Below, piece by piece: positions 38,886-48,874 of a stretch of 64,000 nucleotides of DNA (its first letter is position 1; each line of letters begins with the position of its first letter). Source of the stretch: Salisapilia sapeloensis (Eukaryota > Oomycota > Peronosporomycetes > Peronosporales > Salisapiliaceae); contig JAADVB010000003.1 of assembly GCA_023334545.1 (NCBI GenBank), positions 62,001-126,000 on the forward strand, written 5' to 3'. A program made the translations under genes and the position numbers. The notes under the pieces were generated by a model. That model was not told where the DNA came from, did not search any database, and saw only the letters and a program-made list of their open reading frames with translations.

Positions 38886-41276
38886 TTAAATCTGAATCGA
38901 ATTATGCAGCATCTGCTCCTGAGTCCGTTGTGCTTGCACTACTAGTTGCTGCATCTGCCGCTTATAGAACGCTACATTCGGTTGCACATACCCATCACGC
39001 ACGTCTTCCTCTACACTTTCCCTGCGACTGGTTTGACGCCTAGATATCAGTTCCTTTAATTCTTCCTCTTCCTTTGCTCGTTCATCCATCGCAGTCATAG
39101 TCGCAAAGGCCATCGACTTGAGCGTCGACAAGAGCGGTTCGTCCATACTATCGACATGCGATACGATAGTGTCGAAAACACATAGAGCGCCAATTGTCCG
39201 TCCACTATCGTCTCGCAACGGTACTCCGGCGTAGAAAGCAGCTTGTTGTGGTCCTCTCACGACCGGAAGTTTGGTAAAATCAAAGGGCGATGTCGTACTT
39301 TGTGCGTTTCGCGTGAGAATCGGATGCTGGAGTGCTAGTACAGGTTCACAGCAACGCATATTCGCTGCGATCTGCGTGAGTTTCTTGTTTCCTGCCACTT
39401 GTAAATAATGCACATCTTCACCATTGTCCATGTGAAGAGCTAGAGCTGCAAATTTGCAGTCGAGAAGGGCTGTTGCTTGGTCACACAGATCCACAAGAAT
39501 GTCTTCATAGGGCTGGACGGAAGACAAGTAGCGTTTATCCAACGGATTACTGTCCTCATTATTCTTTCCTCCGTCCTCCACGTTTGTCATATCAAAAGTT
39601 ACATGCAGCTCTTTTAGACGATCTGTGGATGCACGTAGCATTTGCGCGTTCTCAGACTTGCGACGGAGGTATCTAGCCGAGCTAGGGTCTGCCGTGCGTT
39701 GATTGCTCTTAACTACCTTCTTGTCATCGCTCTTACTATCACTGCATTGGAGTTTCTTATCTGCCCACAGGGCATAGCTAGAATGCTTGGCTGTCGGTGT
39801 CAAAGCTTTCTTCACACCAGGCAGCACACCCTTCAGGCGTGAAGAGGATAGAGGAGACTCGGGAGCGTTCGCCAAGACACTCCATTTACTCACAGTGTGC
39901 TTCCCTTCACCGAGTTGATTTTCTACTGGTTTGGGACAACTCGCAACGGTCTGTCCTCTTGATCTAGTCGCCCGGGTTCTTTGTATCGGCGATGCTTCAT
40001 TCGCTTGCTGAGGTTCGGGCGACATTGCTACTGTTTGACTCGTCGACTTACTCTCCACTTCACACACGGTGCACACGCGTATGTTCATTGAACCGACTGT
40101 CGGCATCTCCGTGTGCTTGTAGACTGAGCATTTTCGACAGATGATGTCTCCACATAATCGACAATGGTGACGGCGCCGAGCAAGGGCATGGAAGCGCCTA
40201 CTGCAAACGGCACACTCTTTCCTATCCGTATTCGCGACCCACCTCGTTGCGTGCAGTGCATCCATACGTTGACTCATGGCGTAGGCATCCACCGCCTTGT
40301 TCAGCTTTCCCATGCCTCGTGCCATTTGTTGGATGACGCGCTGTACCGCTCGGAACTGACGATCGCAGTCACTCCCGGGAGGTGACAATGTCGCTGAGGT
40401 CGATACGATCGACATGTAGAACACTACATCCGTTCGTTCATGATTGTCCGTCTGGTACAGCATGATGCCAGAGAGAGGTACACAAGCTCGCATGACGTGA
40501 TGGGTGTCCATGAGGTCTGGGCATCGACGTGTCTCCGTCGACCACTGAAGCTTGTACGCGTCTGGCAGGATGGTTTCGTCTTTTAATCCCGTCCGTCGAT
40601 GCTTTGGACTGGCCGTTTCCTGGTTTGGGTGATAGCAGCTGCGTGGGTTACCACGACTCTGACTGTCCGTCGCTGGTGTGATGATGTTCTTGTCATCTAT
40701 CGTGGAAGCCTTGGTATAGTCCATAAGGCAAAAGTCACAGTCCATGACCATGGCACCAGTGCATCGGCAGTAGAGCCATCGGACAGCCAAGGAGGTGTGA
40801 TGCGATAGATCGTTGTGGTACAGAGCGCATGCATCCGCAACGGTTTCGTCGTATAGGATCTTGGACAGCGACTTGAAAGAAGAGGAAGAAGAGCCTTCCA
40901 AGACTTTAAGTAATGTCTCGACCGAGGAGCGTACTGTCGTCGTACTTCGCACGGCATACGTCCAAGCCGTACGCTCCGCCGGGTTTGTCGTCGACCGCGT
41001 ACGACTTGGTTCATTCGTCTCTAGACCTGTGATGGGATTCATATACGCACCCTTCTCCCACATCTTCACGCCGGACGTTTTGCTCGTTTTAATACATTTC
41101 CATTTGTCATTCTTCCGACTAGAGTTTCCAGCACTGCATTCCCTTCGAATGTGAAGCAATCGATTCTCAGCATACTCTTGCTGCGCAGTTTCTTCCTCGG
41201 CACTAAGTGCCAAGGGTTCAATCGCCGCTGTGTGAGCAGGAGGGGCTGATGTCCTTCGACCTGTTGGAGCCTCCAT
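38886..41276 (-). CDS. FYVE zinc-finger protein with N-terminal START-like region and C-terminal GAF domain
   Basis: Probable PI3P-binding endosomal protein of a type expanded in oomycetes. Intronless, 796 residues. Residues about 100-340 resemble the START-like domain usually preceding FYVE in these proteins (AVRWLYCRCTGAMVMDCDFC). FYVE lies at about 350-410: WVANTDRKECAVC, then RRRHHCRLCGDIICRKCS and VCTVC, so all Cys pairs are present. A long low-complexity linker follows. The GAF domain (about 590-730) starts at YEDILVDLCDQATALLDCKF and contains AAFYAGVPLRDDSGRTIGAL. A short coiled coil ends the protein. Rab5, encoded nearby, acts in the same membrane system, but linkage is probably chance. 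Confidence 0.88.
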   Translation of the reverse strand: MEAPTGRRTSAPPAHTAAIEPLALSAEEETAQQEYAENRLLHIRRECSAGNSSRKNDKWKCIKTSKTSGVKMWEKGAYMNPITGLETNEPSRTRSTTNPAERTAWTYAVRSTTTVRSSVETLLKVLEGSSSSSFKSLSKILYDETVADACALYHNDLSHHTSLAVRWLYCRCTGAMVMDCDFCLMDYTKASTIDDKNIITPATDSQSRGNPRSCYHPNQETASPKHRRTGLKDETILPDAYKLQWSTETRRCPDLMDTHHVMRACVPLSGIMLYQTDNHERTDVVFYMSIVSTSATLSPPGSDCDRQFRAVQRVIQQMARGMGKLNKAVDAYAMSQRMDALHATRWVANTDRKECAVCSRRFHALARRRHHCRLCGDIICRKCSVYKHTEMPTVGSMNIRVCTVCEVESKSTSQTVAMSPEPQQANEASPIQRTRATRSRGQTVASCPKPVENQLGEGKHTVSKWSVLANAPESPLSSSRLKGVLPGVKKALTPTAKHSSYALWADKKLQCSDSKSDDKKVVKSNQRTADPSSARYLRRKSENAQMLRASTDRLKELHVTFDMTNVEDGGKNNEDSNPLDKRYLSSVQPYEDILVDLCDQATALLDCKFAALALHMDNGEDVHYLQVAGNKKLTQIAANMRCCEPVLALQHPILTRNAQSTTSPFDFTKLPVVRGPQQAAFYAGVPLRDDSGRTIGALCVFDTIVSHVDSMDEPLLSTLKSMAFATMTAMDERAKEEEELKELISRRQTSRRESVEEDVRDGYVQPNVAFYKRQMQQLVVQAQRTQEQMLHNSIQI

Positions 41277-41331
41277 TTAACTACTTATGTACTACGCTGC
41301 TGAATGGACAGTGATGTGTGTGTTCAGGGTG

Positions 41332-41693
41332 TCAGGCAACCGTTTGTAAAAGACCGTTCTCGTCTAGAGGCTGGTACTGCGGATGCTGTGTATTAAATTC
41401 GACTGGGAGTGGTATCTGGGTGCCGGAATAAAACGAAAGATAGAAGACTGACGTCGGTGCCACGAATGGAAGCTTTCGTGGAAACTTGGCTGTCCAGGTG
41501 ATAATGGGGATGGCACGAGCAGTCGTGAGCAAGGTCCAGTGCAATGTCTTCCACAAACGTTCTCGTAAACCCCAGTGACTTCGCCAGGCGAGCTACTTAT
41601 TGAAACGGTTGCAGGTCAGATGCGTACGGTAGCTCCAACGGTCGTGCCCTTTCCCACGACGCTTTGAAGATGCAACGGAACAAGACTCGTCAT
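41332..41693 (-). CDS. small protein of 108 residues, unknown, with 35-nt intron
   Basis: Exon 1 (41693-41628, ATG start) joins exon 2 (41592-41332) in phase 0 over a 35-nt intron (GTACGC...AAGTAG). The product is basic and aromatic in the middle (WRSHWGLRERLWKTLHWTLL, then TARAIPIITWTAKFPRKLPF) and polar at the end (FNTQHPQYQPLDENGLLQ). One or two weakly hydrophobic stretches could be membrane-associated. I do not recognise the family. It lies 55 bp upstream of the FYVE-GAF start on the same strand. Confidence 0.5.
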
Positions 41694-41877
41694 GGGCGTG
41701 ATCTTGAATTCAACAATTTATCTATTACCCCATCTAGTCTCTTCCTTCCATGCAAAAAGAACGACGTTATGGACTCGGGTGTCCACGGCCAACGCACGCA
41801 GTCATCTAAAAATGAAAAATCAAAAGAAAAGAAAAAGAAACACCATCGGTGTCTCGAACTGGACTCGGCCAGTCGCT

Positions 41878-43834
41878 CTACTTAGCTTCCTCTTTCTTCC
41901 CTGGCACCACTTGTTGCAACCAGATACGCGTCTTGTAGATCGCAAACAAGTCACGCACTAATTCGCGGAAATCAATGCGTCTACAACATACATGAGCACT
42001 TGTCCATCAACTACATCCTATAGGAAAAAGCGTACCTTTCTGCTTCAAAGAAAAAGGTGAGTTTATGTCGATCGAACTGATACTCGGCGTCAATGACGTT
42101 CATCGGGAGCAGACGCTGGCGCACCTTGCTCTTGCACACTTCAAACACCTCCTGCTCCTCTCGACGCTGTTCCTTGAGCACCTCTCGTTCCCTCGACGAC
42201 GCCTGTGCCACCACTCTCTTCGTCGGCAATTCCATCCTCTTCCCGCGATTCTCTTCCTCCATGCTCCGAATATCCACGCGTTCCACCAGTCGTCCAATAT
42301 CTTCACCTCGATCTGCCTCCACCTTGACGAATGCACCAGGCGTAAATCCTGCTCGTCCAGCAAACATCTCCTGTCGTCCACGTTTGAACTCGACTTGGTA
42401 GTAGGCTTCTGGACTCGAACTCGAGTACCGATGTCGAGAGGAGGATCGGACGTCTGGAGGGAGTGGAGGTGCCGGTGGGATGTCTCGTTGAGACCAATTG
42501 TACTGGTCACGATAGAGCAAAGGACCTTCCATCGACTGACTACGGACTTGGCGACTAGAGTCCATGCCAAAGTCCGTGCTGTACGATCTAAAGTTTCGAC
42601 TGCCTTCCGGTTCTTCGTCGAATGGGGAGCTATATGCATCCGTCGAGTACCTGCGGTACATGTGCGGAGGACCATACTGTTGGTAGGACGGATAGCTCTG
42701 CTCAGGAGGGAAGTTCATCGGATGACTGCGATTCGATGAATAATTCCGCATCGTATAGTCTGGAGACGGAGGATGGGAAGGATAAGGAGGAATGGCGTGC
42801 TGGTATGCGGTGGAAGTTGAAAACGAACGAGCGCGTAGACGTAGTGGTTCTTGCGATGGAGGGAGTGGAGGATTTCTCTCTGGCTGGTCGTTCGTAAAGT
42901 CCAAGGACGAGGCTCGGGCATCTTTCATTCTGTAGAGAGTGTGAGCTAGAGATTATAGACATGGAAGATATGTCTCGTACCTCGATCGAGAGAGACGTTC
43001 CCGAGGACTATTCGTTCTATAGCAAGATTTTAGTTAAAATACGATGTAAGGAGGTATGAAGGAGGTGGCGTACTCGGATAAGAGACCCATGGCACTGCTA
43101 AAGGGATCTTTTTCATGGAAAGAACCACTAAAGGATGAGTTCGAGAGCTCTTCATCTTGCATTTGCCACGTCTGCGACTCTTTTCTCGTGCTTAAGAGCG
43201 GAGATTTCGCATGACCGAGACTATGCGCGCGATCGAGCGTCGGGGCATCGTATCCTTGGCTGTCCAAGGACGTTAGCACCGGCAGACAAGCTTCGGCATA
43301 GGATGGGTCGACATCCAAGTGACTCAATCGTCGCTCCCTCGACGTCAAGTGCCTCGGATCATACTCATCTTCACTCGAATTGGACGAATTGGAGTCGTAA
43401 AAGGACGATTCCGAGCTAGACATGCGCGAGTGTGGGAACTCCCGGAAGCTGTTGGTCTGCCGCAGCTTTTGCGGATGACCAGAGTGGCCGTACTGGAGTG
43501 CACTGGAGGGACGAGGAAGGCGATCGAACTGGTTGGACGAGAACGTCGGGGTCGTGACTCGACGACCGAGTGGACGCCAAGTCGACGCAGGGGACGAGCC
43601 TGTGGAAGACGTGAGGGAATCTTCCATGGATCCACCTCGGGGTTTGTTACCGGATTCGAAACGACTAGTGTACGAGTGCATGTAGCCGTGGGACTTGTCT
43701 GCATCTTGGGCATGCGGTGGTACGTCGTCATCTGTGGTTAGTGCGAGCATACCGCGAGATAGGAATTCAGGCCAGTCGCTTTCGCCCAGTTGATTGCCGA
43801 CGTCATCTAGACTGGCGTGGCGTGTGCGATGCAT
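41878..43834 (-). CDS. PSP1 C-terminal-domain protein, 4 exons
   Basis: Exons 43834-43074, 43016-42981, 42929-42036 and 41980-41878, with introns of 57, 51 and 55 nt, give 597 residues. The first ~430 residues are Ser/Pro/Tyr-rich and look disordered (SSESSFYDSNSSNSSEDEY, PPYPSHPPSPDY). The last ~160 form the PSP1 domain: YYQVEFKRGRQEMFAG, GAFVKVEADRGEDIGRLVER, KVRQRLLPMNVIDAEYQFDR, and, across the last intron, FFFEAERRIDFRELVRDL with TRIWLQQVVPG. PSP1 domains occur in bacterial RNA-processing regulators and in some eukaryotic proteins. A role in RNA metabolism is inferred. Exon 2 is only 36 nt. Confidence 0.85.
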
Positions 43835-43945
43835 GCTACTTGCAAGCGTTCACGACGCGACAGGGTGTCTATAGACGGGAATAGAAGAAGGGAAGCACGT
43901 CGAGCGCAATGAACAAGCTCCACCGCAGTGCTCTCCGAAGCTCAA

Positions 43946-44235
43946 ATGGGTTTGTCTTTTCTTTCTGCGTGTACGCTTGTCGCCCCCTTCACTTGCTTTT
44001 TGTATGTTCGATTCGAATCGAGCGATAAGAACGATCTTCAACCAACGTTCGTTACGACTAGTGCCACCGATGCCGTCAAGGATTTGGTATGTCACACGTG
44101 CGCTATCTATCTCCTATCGCCTGTGTTTGTACGAGTTGAAAGACAGAGACTGTGATTGTGGATGAGAAACAGAATCGGGCATAGAGGATCCCGAGACGTG
44201 TAACTAGTCAGCGCTACTTTTACATCCAAAGTTGA
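43946..44235 (+). CDS. candidate small membrane-anchored protein, 63 residues, 2 exons
   Basis: ATG 43946 opens a hydrophobic N-terminus (MGLSFLSACTLVAPFTCFLY) followed by a polar segment (ESSDKNDLQPTFVTTSATD). A strong donor (GGTATGTC) ends exon 1 at 44086. The only nearby acceptor that avoids an immediate stop is at 44184 (98-nt intron), giving exon 2 at 44185-44235 and the end RIPRRVTSQRYFYIQS. It is divergent from the PSP1 gene with 112 bp between starts. An opposing minus-strand frame overlaps its 3' part, so only one may be real. Confidence 0.35.
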
Positions 44236-44397
44236 CAAGTTAATCGGTAGCGTTACGGGAAACGTAGCCACCTTGTACTGTGTGCAGAAAACGTACAATT
44301 GGACTGGCGTGCCTTGTTCGACAAAATCCGATTGCCACGACAAATCCATCCTCGCCGAGAGTGTACTCCCGACGAGGGCAAAAGCGATGATATGCAT
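44107..44397 (-). CDS. candidate small secreted protein, 96 residues (uncertain)
   Basis: A minus-strand frame with ATG 44397 and a signal-peptide-like start (MHIIAFALVGSTLSA), then a polar stretch (RMDLSWQSDFVEQGTPVQLY) with two Cys in the first 75 residues. No family motif. It overlaps the 3' exon of the plus-strand candidate at 43946 and may be a chance frame. The region 43835-44587 holds nothing else I can support. Confidence 0.22.
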   Translation of the reverse strand: MHIIAFALVGSTLSARMDLSWQSDFVEQGTPVQLYVFCTQYKVATFPVTLPINLSTLDVKVALTSYTSRDPLCPILFLIHNHSLCLSTRTNTGDRR

Positions 44398-44587
44398 ATC
44401 TTTCTTCCACCATTGTCGTTCATCTCATCAATCTGAGTTCAATTCGCCATCGAAGCAAATCAGATCGAAGACAAACTGCAACGTGCGTTGACACTTCAAC
44501 TTTAACCAAATCTAAATATAGCCATCTATTTCGAGATCTTCCACAGGCGCATACTCGTTATAAATCCACTAGCTCCTCCATCTACAC

Positions 44588-46114
44588 ATGGCCTCCACTT
44601 CAGTCTTGCAGCACTTTGAAGTGTACCAGAAAGCTCGGGTCACGTTCGTCCAAGCCGTCGCCGAAGCGGCAACGCGGCCGCAGAACATTGAAGTCATGCA
44701 AAACGCAGGTGTGATGCAGCTCTTGCGGCCGTTACTACTGGACAATGTCCCGAGCATTCAACAATCCGCCGCACTGGCGCTCGGCCGACTCGCGAACTAC
44801 AGCGACGATCTGGCCGAATCAGTCGTCGGGAATGAAATTCTACCGCAACTCGTTTATAGCCTGACGGAACAAAATCGGTTTTACAAGAAAGCAGCTGCTT
44901 TCGTCCTTCGCGCCGTGGCGAAGCATTCACCAGAACTGGCGCAAGCTGTCGTCGATTCCGGCGCATTGGAAGCTCTTGTGCCGTGTCTTGAAGAGTTTGA
45001 TCCGACAGTCAAAGAAGCAGCAGCCTGGGCTGTCGGATACATTGCACAGCACACGGGTGAGTTAGCTCAGCATTGCGTCGATGCTGGAGCTGTGCCTCTG
45101 CTGGTACTGTGTCTCCAAGAACCTGAGATTGCGCTGAAACGAGTGGCGGCATCTGCGTTGAGTGATATCTCGAAGCACTCTCCGGAGTTAGCACAAGCTG
45201 TCGTAGACCCTGGGACCGTCTCGTACTTGGCACCACTGCTGCAGCATCCGGATGCGAAGTTGAAACGCCAGGTCGATAGCTGTTTAGCTCAGATCGCCAA
45301 GCACAGTGTCGATTTGGCGGAGATTGTTGTTGAGGCAGAAATCTTTCCTAATATTCTGTACAATCTGAAGGACACGGATCATGTCGTCCGGAAGAATGCT
45401 GCGACTTGTGTGCGTGAAGTCGGGAAGCATACCCCAGAGCTAGCGAAATTAATTGTGAATGCCGGTGGCGCAGCTGCCCTCGTGGACTACATTGCTGAAG
45501 CTTCTGGGAATGACAAACTCCCGGGAATTATGGCGTTAGGATACTTGGCTGCCTTCTCCGAAACACTAGCGCTCGCGGTAATCTCGTCTCGCGGTATCAC
45601 ACCCGTGAAGAACGCGTTGGTGAGTGAGCCAGAAGATCATTTGAAAGCAGCGAGTGCATGGACACTCGGCCAAATTGGCCGACACACACCAGAGCATGCT
45701 CGTGCTGTGGCCGAGGCAGACGCTTTACGACATCTCCTCGCATGCATGCTCCATCAGCAGAGCTCGGAAGACTTGCGTCTAAAGTCGAAACGAGCGTTGA
45801 AAAGTGTGGTAGCCAAGTGTCAACATCTCCAGGCATTGGAACCGTTGCTAAAAGATGCACCACCAAAGGTGCAAAAGTACATTCTACGCCAATTCGCTCA
45901 CTTACTACCGCATGACTTGGAAGCTCGACGCTCCTTTGTGCAAAGTGGCGGTCTAGAATACCTGCAACAAATTTCCGACAGTAGTGGCAAAGTGGCGGAC
46001 TATATTCTCGAGATCAATAACTGCTACCCGCCAGAGATTGTCGAGTACTACTCACCACATTATAGCAAGGCACTGTTGGAGAAATTGGATGACTTCCAAC
46101 CGCAGGTGCAGTAA
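44588..46114 (+). CDS. SPAG6: flagellar central-apparatus protein SPAG6/PF16
   Basis: Armadillo-repeat protein of the axonemal central pair, needed for flagellar beating. Intronless, 508 residues, the usual length. Eight or so ARM repeats are visible with the family's recurrent phrase KHSPELAQAVV (three near-copies) and HTPEL/HTGEL variants. The start MASTSVLQHFEVYQKARVTF and the end PPEIVEYYSPHYSKALLEKL are characteristic. Together with IFT172 it shows that motile flagella are retained. Confidence 0.96.
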   Translation: MASTSVLQHFEVYQKARVTFVQAVAEAATRPQNIEVMQNAGVMQLLRPLLLDNVPSIQQSAALALGRLANYSDDLAESVVGNEILPQLVYSLTEQNRFYKKAAAFVLRAVAKHSPELAQAVVDSGALEALVPCLEEFDPTVKEAAAWAVGYIAQHTGELAQHCVDAGAVPLLVLCLQEPEIALKRVAASALSDISKHSPELAQAVVDPGTVSYLAPLLQHPDAKLKRQVDSCLAQIAKHSVDLAEIVVEAEIFPNILYNLKDTDHVVRKNAATCVREVGKHTPELAKLIVNAGGAAALVDYIAEASGNDKLPGIMALGYLAAFSETLALAVISSRGITPVKNALVSEPEDHLKAASAWTLGQIGRHTPEHARAVAEADALRHLLACMLHQQSSEDLRLKSKRALKSVVAKCQHLQALEPLLKDAPPKVQKYILRQFAHLLPHDLEARRSFVQSGGLEYLQQISDSSGKVADYILEINNCYPPEIVEYYSPHYSKALLEKLDDFQPQVQ

Positions 46115-46228
46115 AAATGTAGTAACATCGGATGGAAAGGATAGATATCGAATATATTTCGAATAAAATACAAAATTTAAAATTCTTTTTATTTCATGTA
46201 AATAAATTGCTGGACACTGCGAGCGCTA

Positions 46229-47174
46229 ATGCTATCTCGACGAGTGCGAGGGCTGGTAAGGCCATTTTCGCTGCGCGCAAGCAGTCGGTCCTACTCTGCA
46301 GATGACGGAATGATCCGGTTAGCAAAGCTCATGGCGCAGAAAGGTAATTTAGAGCTGTTTTATGTCTTGTAATTGTGTACTTAACGATAATGACCAGGTT
46401 TGTGCTCGCGTCGAGAGGCTGAGAACTATATTCAAGCTGGCGCTGTCCTTGTCAACGGCAAAAAGGTACATGCATTGCTATAGAGCTTAAAGTATTTAAT
46501 TAACAACGTCATGACAGGTCGAAGGAGACTGGATGATGGTGGCGAAAGACAGTGATGTCCGACTCGACCGAGTTGCGCAGCATCATCAGCGACACAAAGC
46601 AACTATTCTGCTAAATAAACCGCTAGGATACGTGTCGTCGCAGCCAGAGGACAATCATACGCCAGCAATTAAGCTTCTGACGACTGAGAATGAGTTCTAT
46701 GATGAAAAGCGTCGACAGAAGCCGAATCCGAACCAAACCGCTCCAATCAATTTACCCAAGATGGCTGTTTGTGGTCGACTTGACGTAAATTCCACTGGAT
46801 TGCTCATCTTTACCCAAGACGGGACGCTAGCAAAACAAATTTTAGACCCGAATGGCGGGATTGAAAAGGAGTATCTAGTTCGAGTGGATGTGGATTTAAC
46901 CAAAGTGAGCAATCGACTGCAGAAACAACTAGATCGATTGCGAGATGGCATTACGGTCGATGATATCCATTACCGAGCGAAAGAGGTCGAAGTGCTGAAT
47001 GCGAATCAGCTTCGATTTATATTGACGGAAGGCAAGAATCGGCATATTCGACGCATGTGTGAAGCAGTTGGGATACAAGTACGCGCTTTGAAGCGAGTAC
47101 GGATTGGAGATATCAAACTGGGAAAACTTCCGGTTGGGGAATGGAGATATTTGAACCATAAAGAAACAATATAA
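46229..47174 (+). CDS. organellar-type pseudouridine synthase, RluB/RsuA family, 3 exons
   Basis: Isomerises uridine to pseudouridine in rRNA, here probably in mitochondria. Exons 46229-46343, 46398-46465 and 46518-47174, with introns of 54 and 52 nt, give 279 residues. The N-terminus is an Arg/Ser-rich presequence (MLSRRVRGLVRPFSLRASSR). The S4 RNA-binding domain spans exons 1-2 (IRLAKLMAQKGLCSRREAEN, then GAVLVNGKKVEGDW). The catalytic domain has ILLNKPLGYVSSQ, the active-site Asp in CGRLDVNSTGLLIFT, and EGKNRHIRRMCEAVG. Family order and motifs are complete. Confidence 0.92.
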
Positions 47175-47192
47175 CAGTGGAACTTGATCGCA

Positions 47193-47702
47193 TTAAAAGG
47201 CATGCATACAAGTCGCTTTCACCTATAGTAACTTTAGCAAAAGAAGGTAAGACGAACACTACGCCAAGTACTTTGTGGTTGTCGTCAAACTCGACACCTT
47301 CTTCCCTCAACATTCGCCGCTTCTTGATAATATTCGGCGATGCTTCTCCAGTCGAACCTAAGCATTGGTATAAGCACATACGACGAACATTAGAAAAGAG
47401 CAGGTAGTTACCACTGAAACCACCGATGGCACCAGTTGCAGCAACGATACGGTGGCAGGGCACTTCTGGTGCAAACGGATTGCGCTACATGATGTAAGTC
47501 CAAGTGTCTTGCAAAAGGATAAAGAGAGGTGCCTACTCGCAAAGCATTTCCAACGCTACGAGGTGCCGATTGAAGCTGTTTGGCAACATCTCCATACGTA
47601 CTCACTCTACCCTTTGGAATCTACAAGCAAGTGTAAGACAATGCAATTGCAATGCATTCTACCGACAACTACTGTCGAAATAAGCTCATAAACGCTCTTC
47701 TC
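47193..47702 (-). CDS. MGMT: O6-alkylguanine-DNA alkyltransferase (Ogt/MGMT type), at least 5 exons, start unresolved
   Basis: Suicide repair protein moving alkyl groups from O6-alkylguanine to its own Cys. Exons: up to 47673, then 47620-47537, 47484-47412, 47357-47263 and 47222-47193. Introns of 52, 52, 54 and 40 nt all keep frame. Motifs: VYELISTIPKGRVSTYGDVA (recognition helix region), SAPRSVGNALRRNPFAPEVP ending in PCHR with the acceptor Cys, GAIGGFSG, and LREEGVEF. Only the C-terminal DNA-binding half is present, which is normal for short Ogt/ATL forms. The first exon has no in-frame ATG after an upstream TGA (47715-47717), so a further short exon must exist. The last exon (10 codons) is the least certain join. 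Confidence 0.8.
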
Positions 47703-47985
47703 TAATTTATCATTTGAGTGTCATGAATCATGAGAATTGAATATATGATAGTACCAAAGGCTGTAATCTTTTTGCCTCGCCATTCGATATGTTTTGTAGC
47801 TTTACGCACATGCGTCTTGTTCACACCAGACTTCATCGTACTTGTTCGTGTCTTCATCTCTCGTATTTCGTATCAAAAGAAAAAGTTGGCAGTCGAGTTG
47901 TATACGAAATCCAAGTACAACGTGTGTGAAAAGAAAATTGTCTTTCTTATTCGAAAACAAAAGTCTTTTGCAATTGGAAACCCAT

Positions 47986-48771
47986 CTATCGTCGTTCCAC
48001 TAGAACCGAAAGCTTCACCTCCTTCTTTTTCGATGGTCCGGCCTTAGAGCTTTCTTCCTCTTCAACCTCAGAAGGTGTTTCTTCAGCCACTTCATTCTCG
48101 ATCTCGTCATCCACACGCACGCGCACCGTATGCGTTCCAAGCGTCTAGAATCAAGTGAGCTATTGGATACGACGATATTAAACGATGCAATTATACGTTA
48201 ATCGGGGTTGGGATGTTGATACGGGCGACTCCTACGATCAAGTTGTGCTGCTTTTCCAACATATCCGCAATGTTCTCCGCACTAGACAGAAGGTATCGTC
48301 ATTAATGCTAATAAGAGATATTTGTTTGGTAGAAACCTACGTGACTTGGTTGTGTAGCTTGCGTTCCGTCTTGGAAGCCGTGTGACGCTTGAAGACGACT
48401 TCAGCGTCCGACAGACGGTCCATAATGCGCTTCAGCTCTCGCTGCTTGGTCGCCTCGGCCTCATCCACGGACTCTTTATCGACCTTATAAGCCTCTCGGT
48501 TGGCGTCCGTCGCATAGACAGCCAGCTTTTGCGGGTACAAGAAGTTTCGTGCGTATCCGGCCTTAACACTGACTTCATCACCTCGGTTGCCGAGCTTCTC
48601 TACATCCTCTTTGAGCACCATATCCACTCGATGGCTACAATCATATTCTTCAGTCACTTTTGCAATTTAATAATGACCAGGTAAATCGTACGCAAAGGAT
48701 CGGGAGAGTTGCTTGGCCGTAGAAGGCTTGACAGCCGACGCTGAGAGCAGCTTAAAGGTACGAGCAAGCAT
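47986..48771 (-). CDS. MRPL9: mitochondrial ribosomal protein bL9m, 4 exons
   Basis: Large-subunit mitoribosomal protein. Exons 48771-48692, 48634-48341, 48281-48197 and 48144-47986, with introns of 57, 59 and 52 nt, give 205 residues. A presequence (MLARTFKLLSASAVKPSTAK) precedes the L9 N-domain signature MVLKEDVEKLGNRGDEVSVK with GYARNFLYPQKLAV. The connecting helix and C-domain follow (ADMLEKQHNLIVG, INIPTPI, LGTHTVRVRV). A Glu-rich and then Lys-rich extension ends the protein (EEEESSKAGPSKKKEVK). It is divergent from the SDR gene, with 103 bp between starts. Confidence 0.93.
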
Positions 48772-48874
48772 GGCGGTCCTTGTGCGCTAGTGTTGGGCCA
48801 GTAAATGTGTCTCTATGATATGCCACGGTGGCTGTCTGTGGAAAACCGATAAATGGCTACAAAAGCTATTGGTG

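Noticed and set aside
42065-42739. 224-codon plus-strand frame across the PSP1 gene
   Set aside because: Antisense shadow of the spliced PSP1 coding exon.
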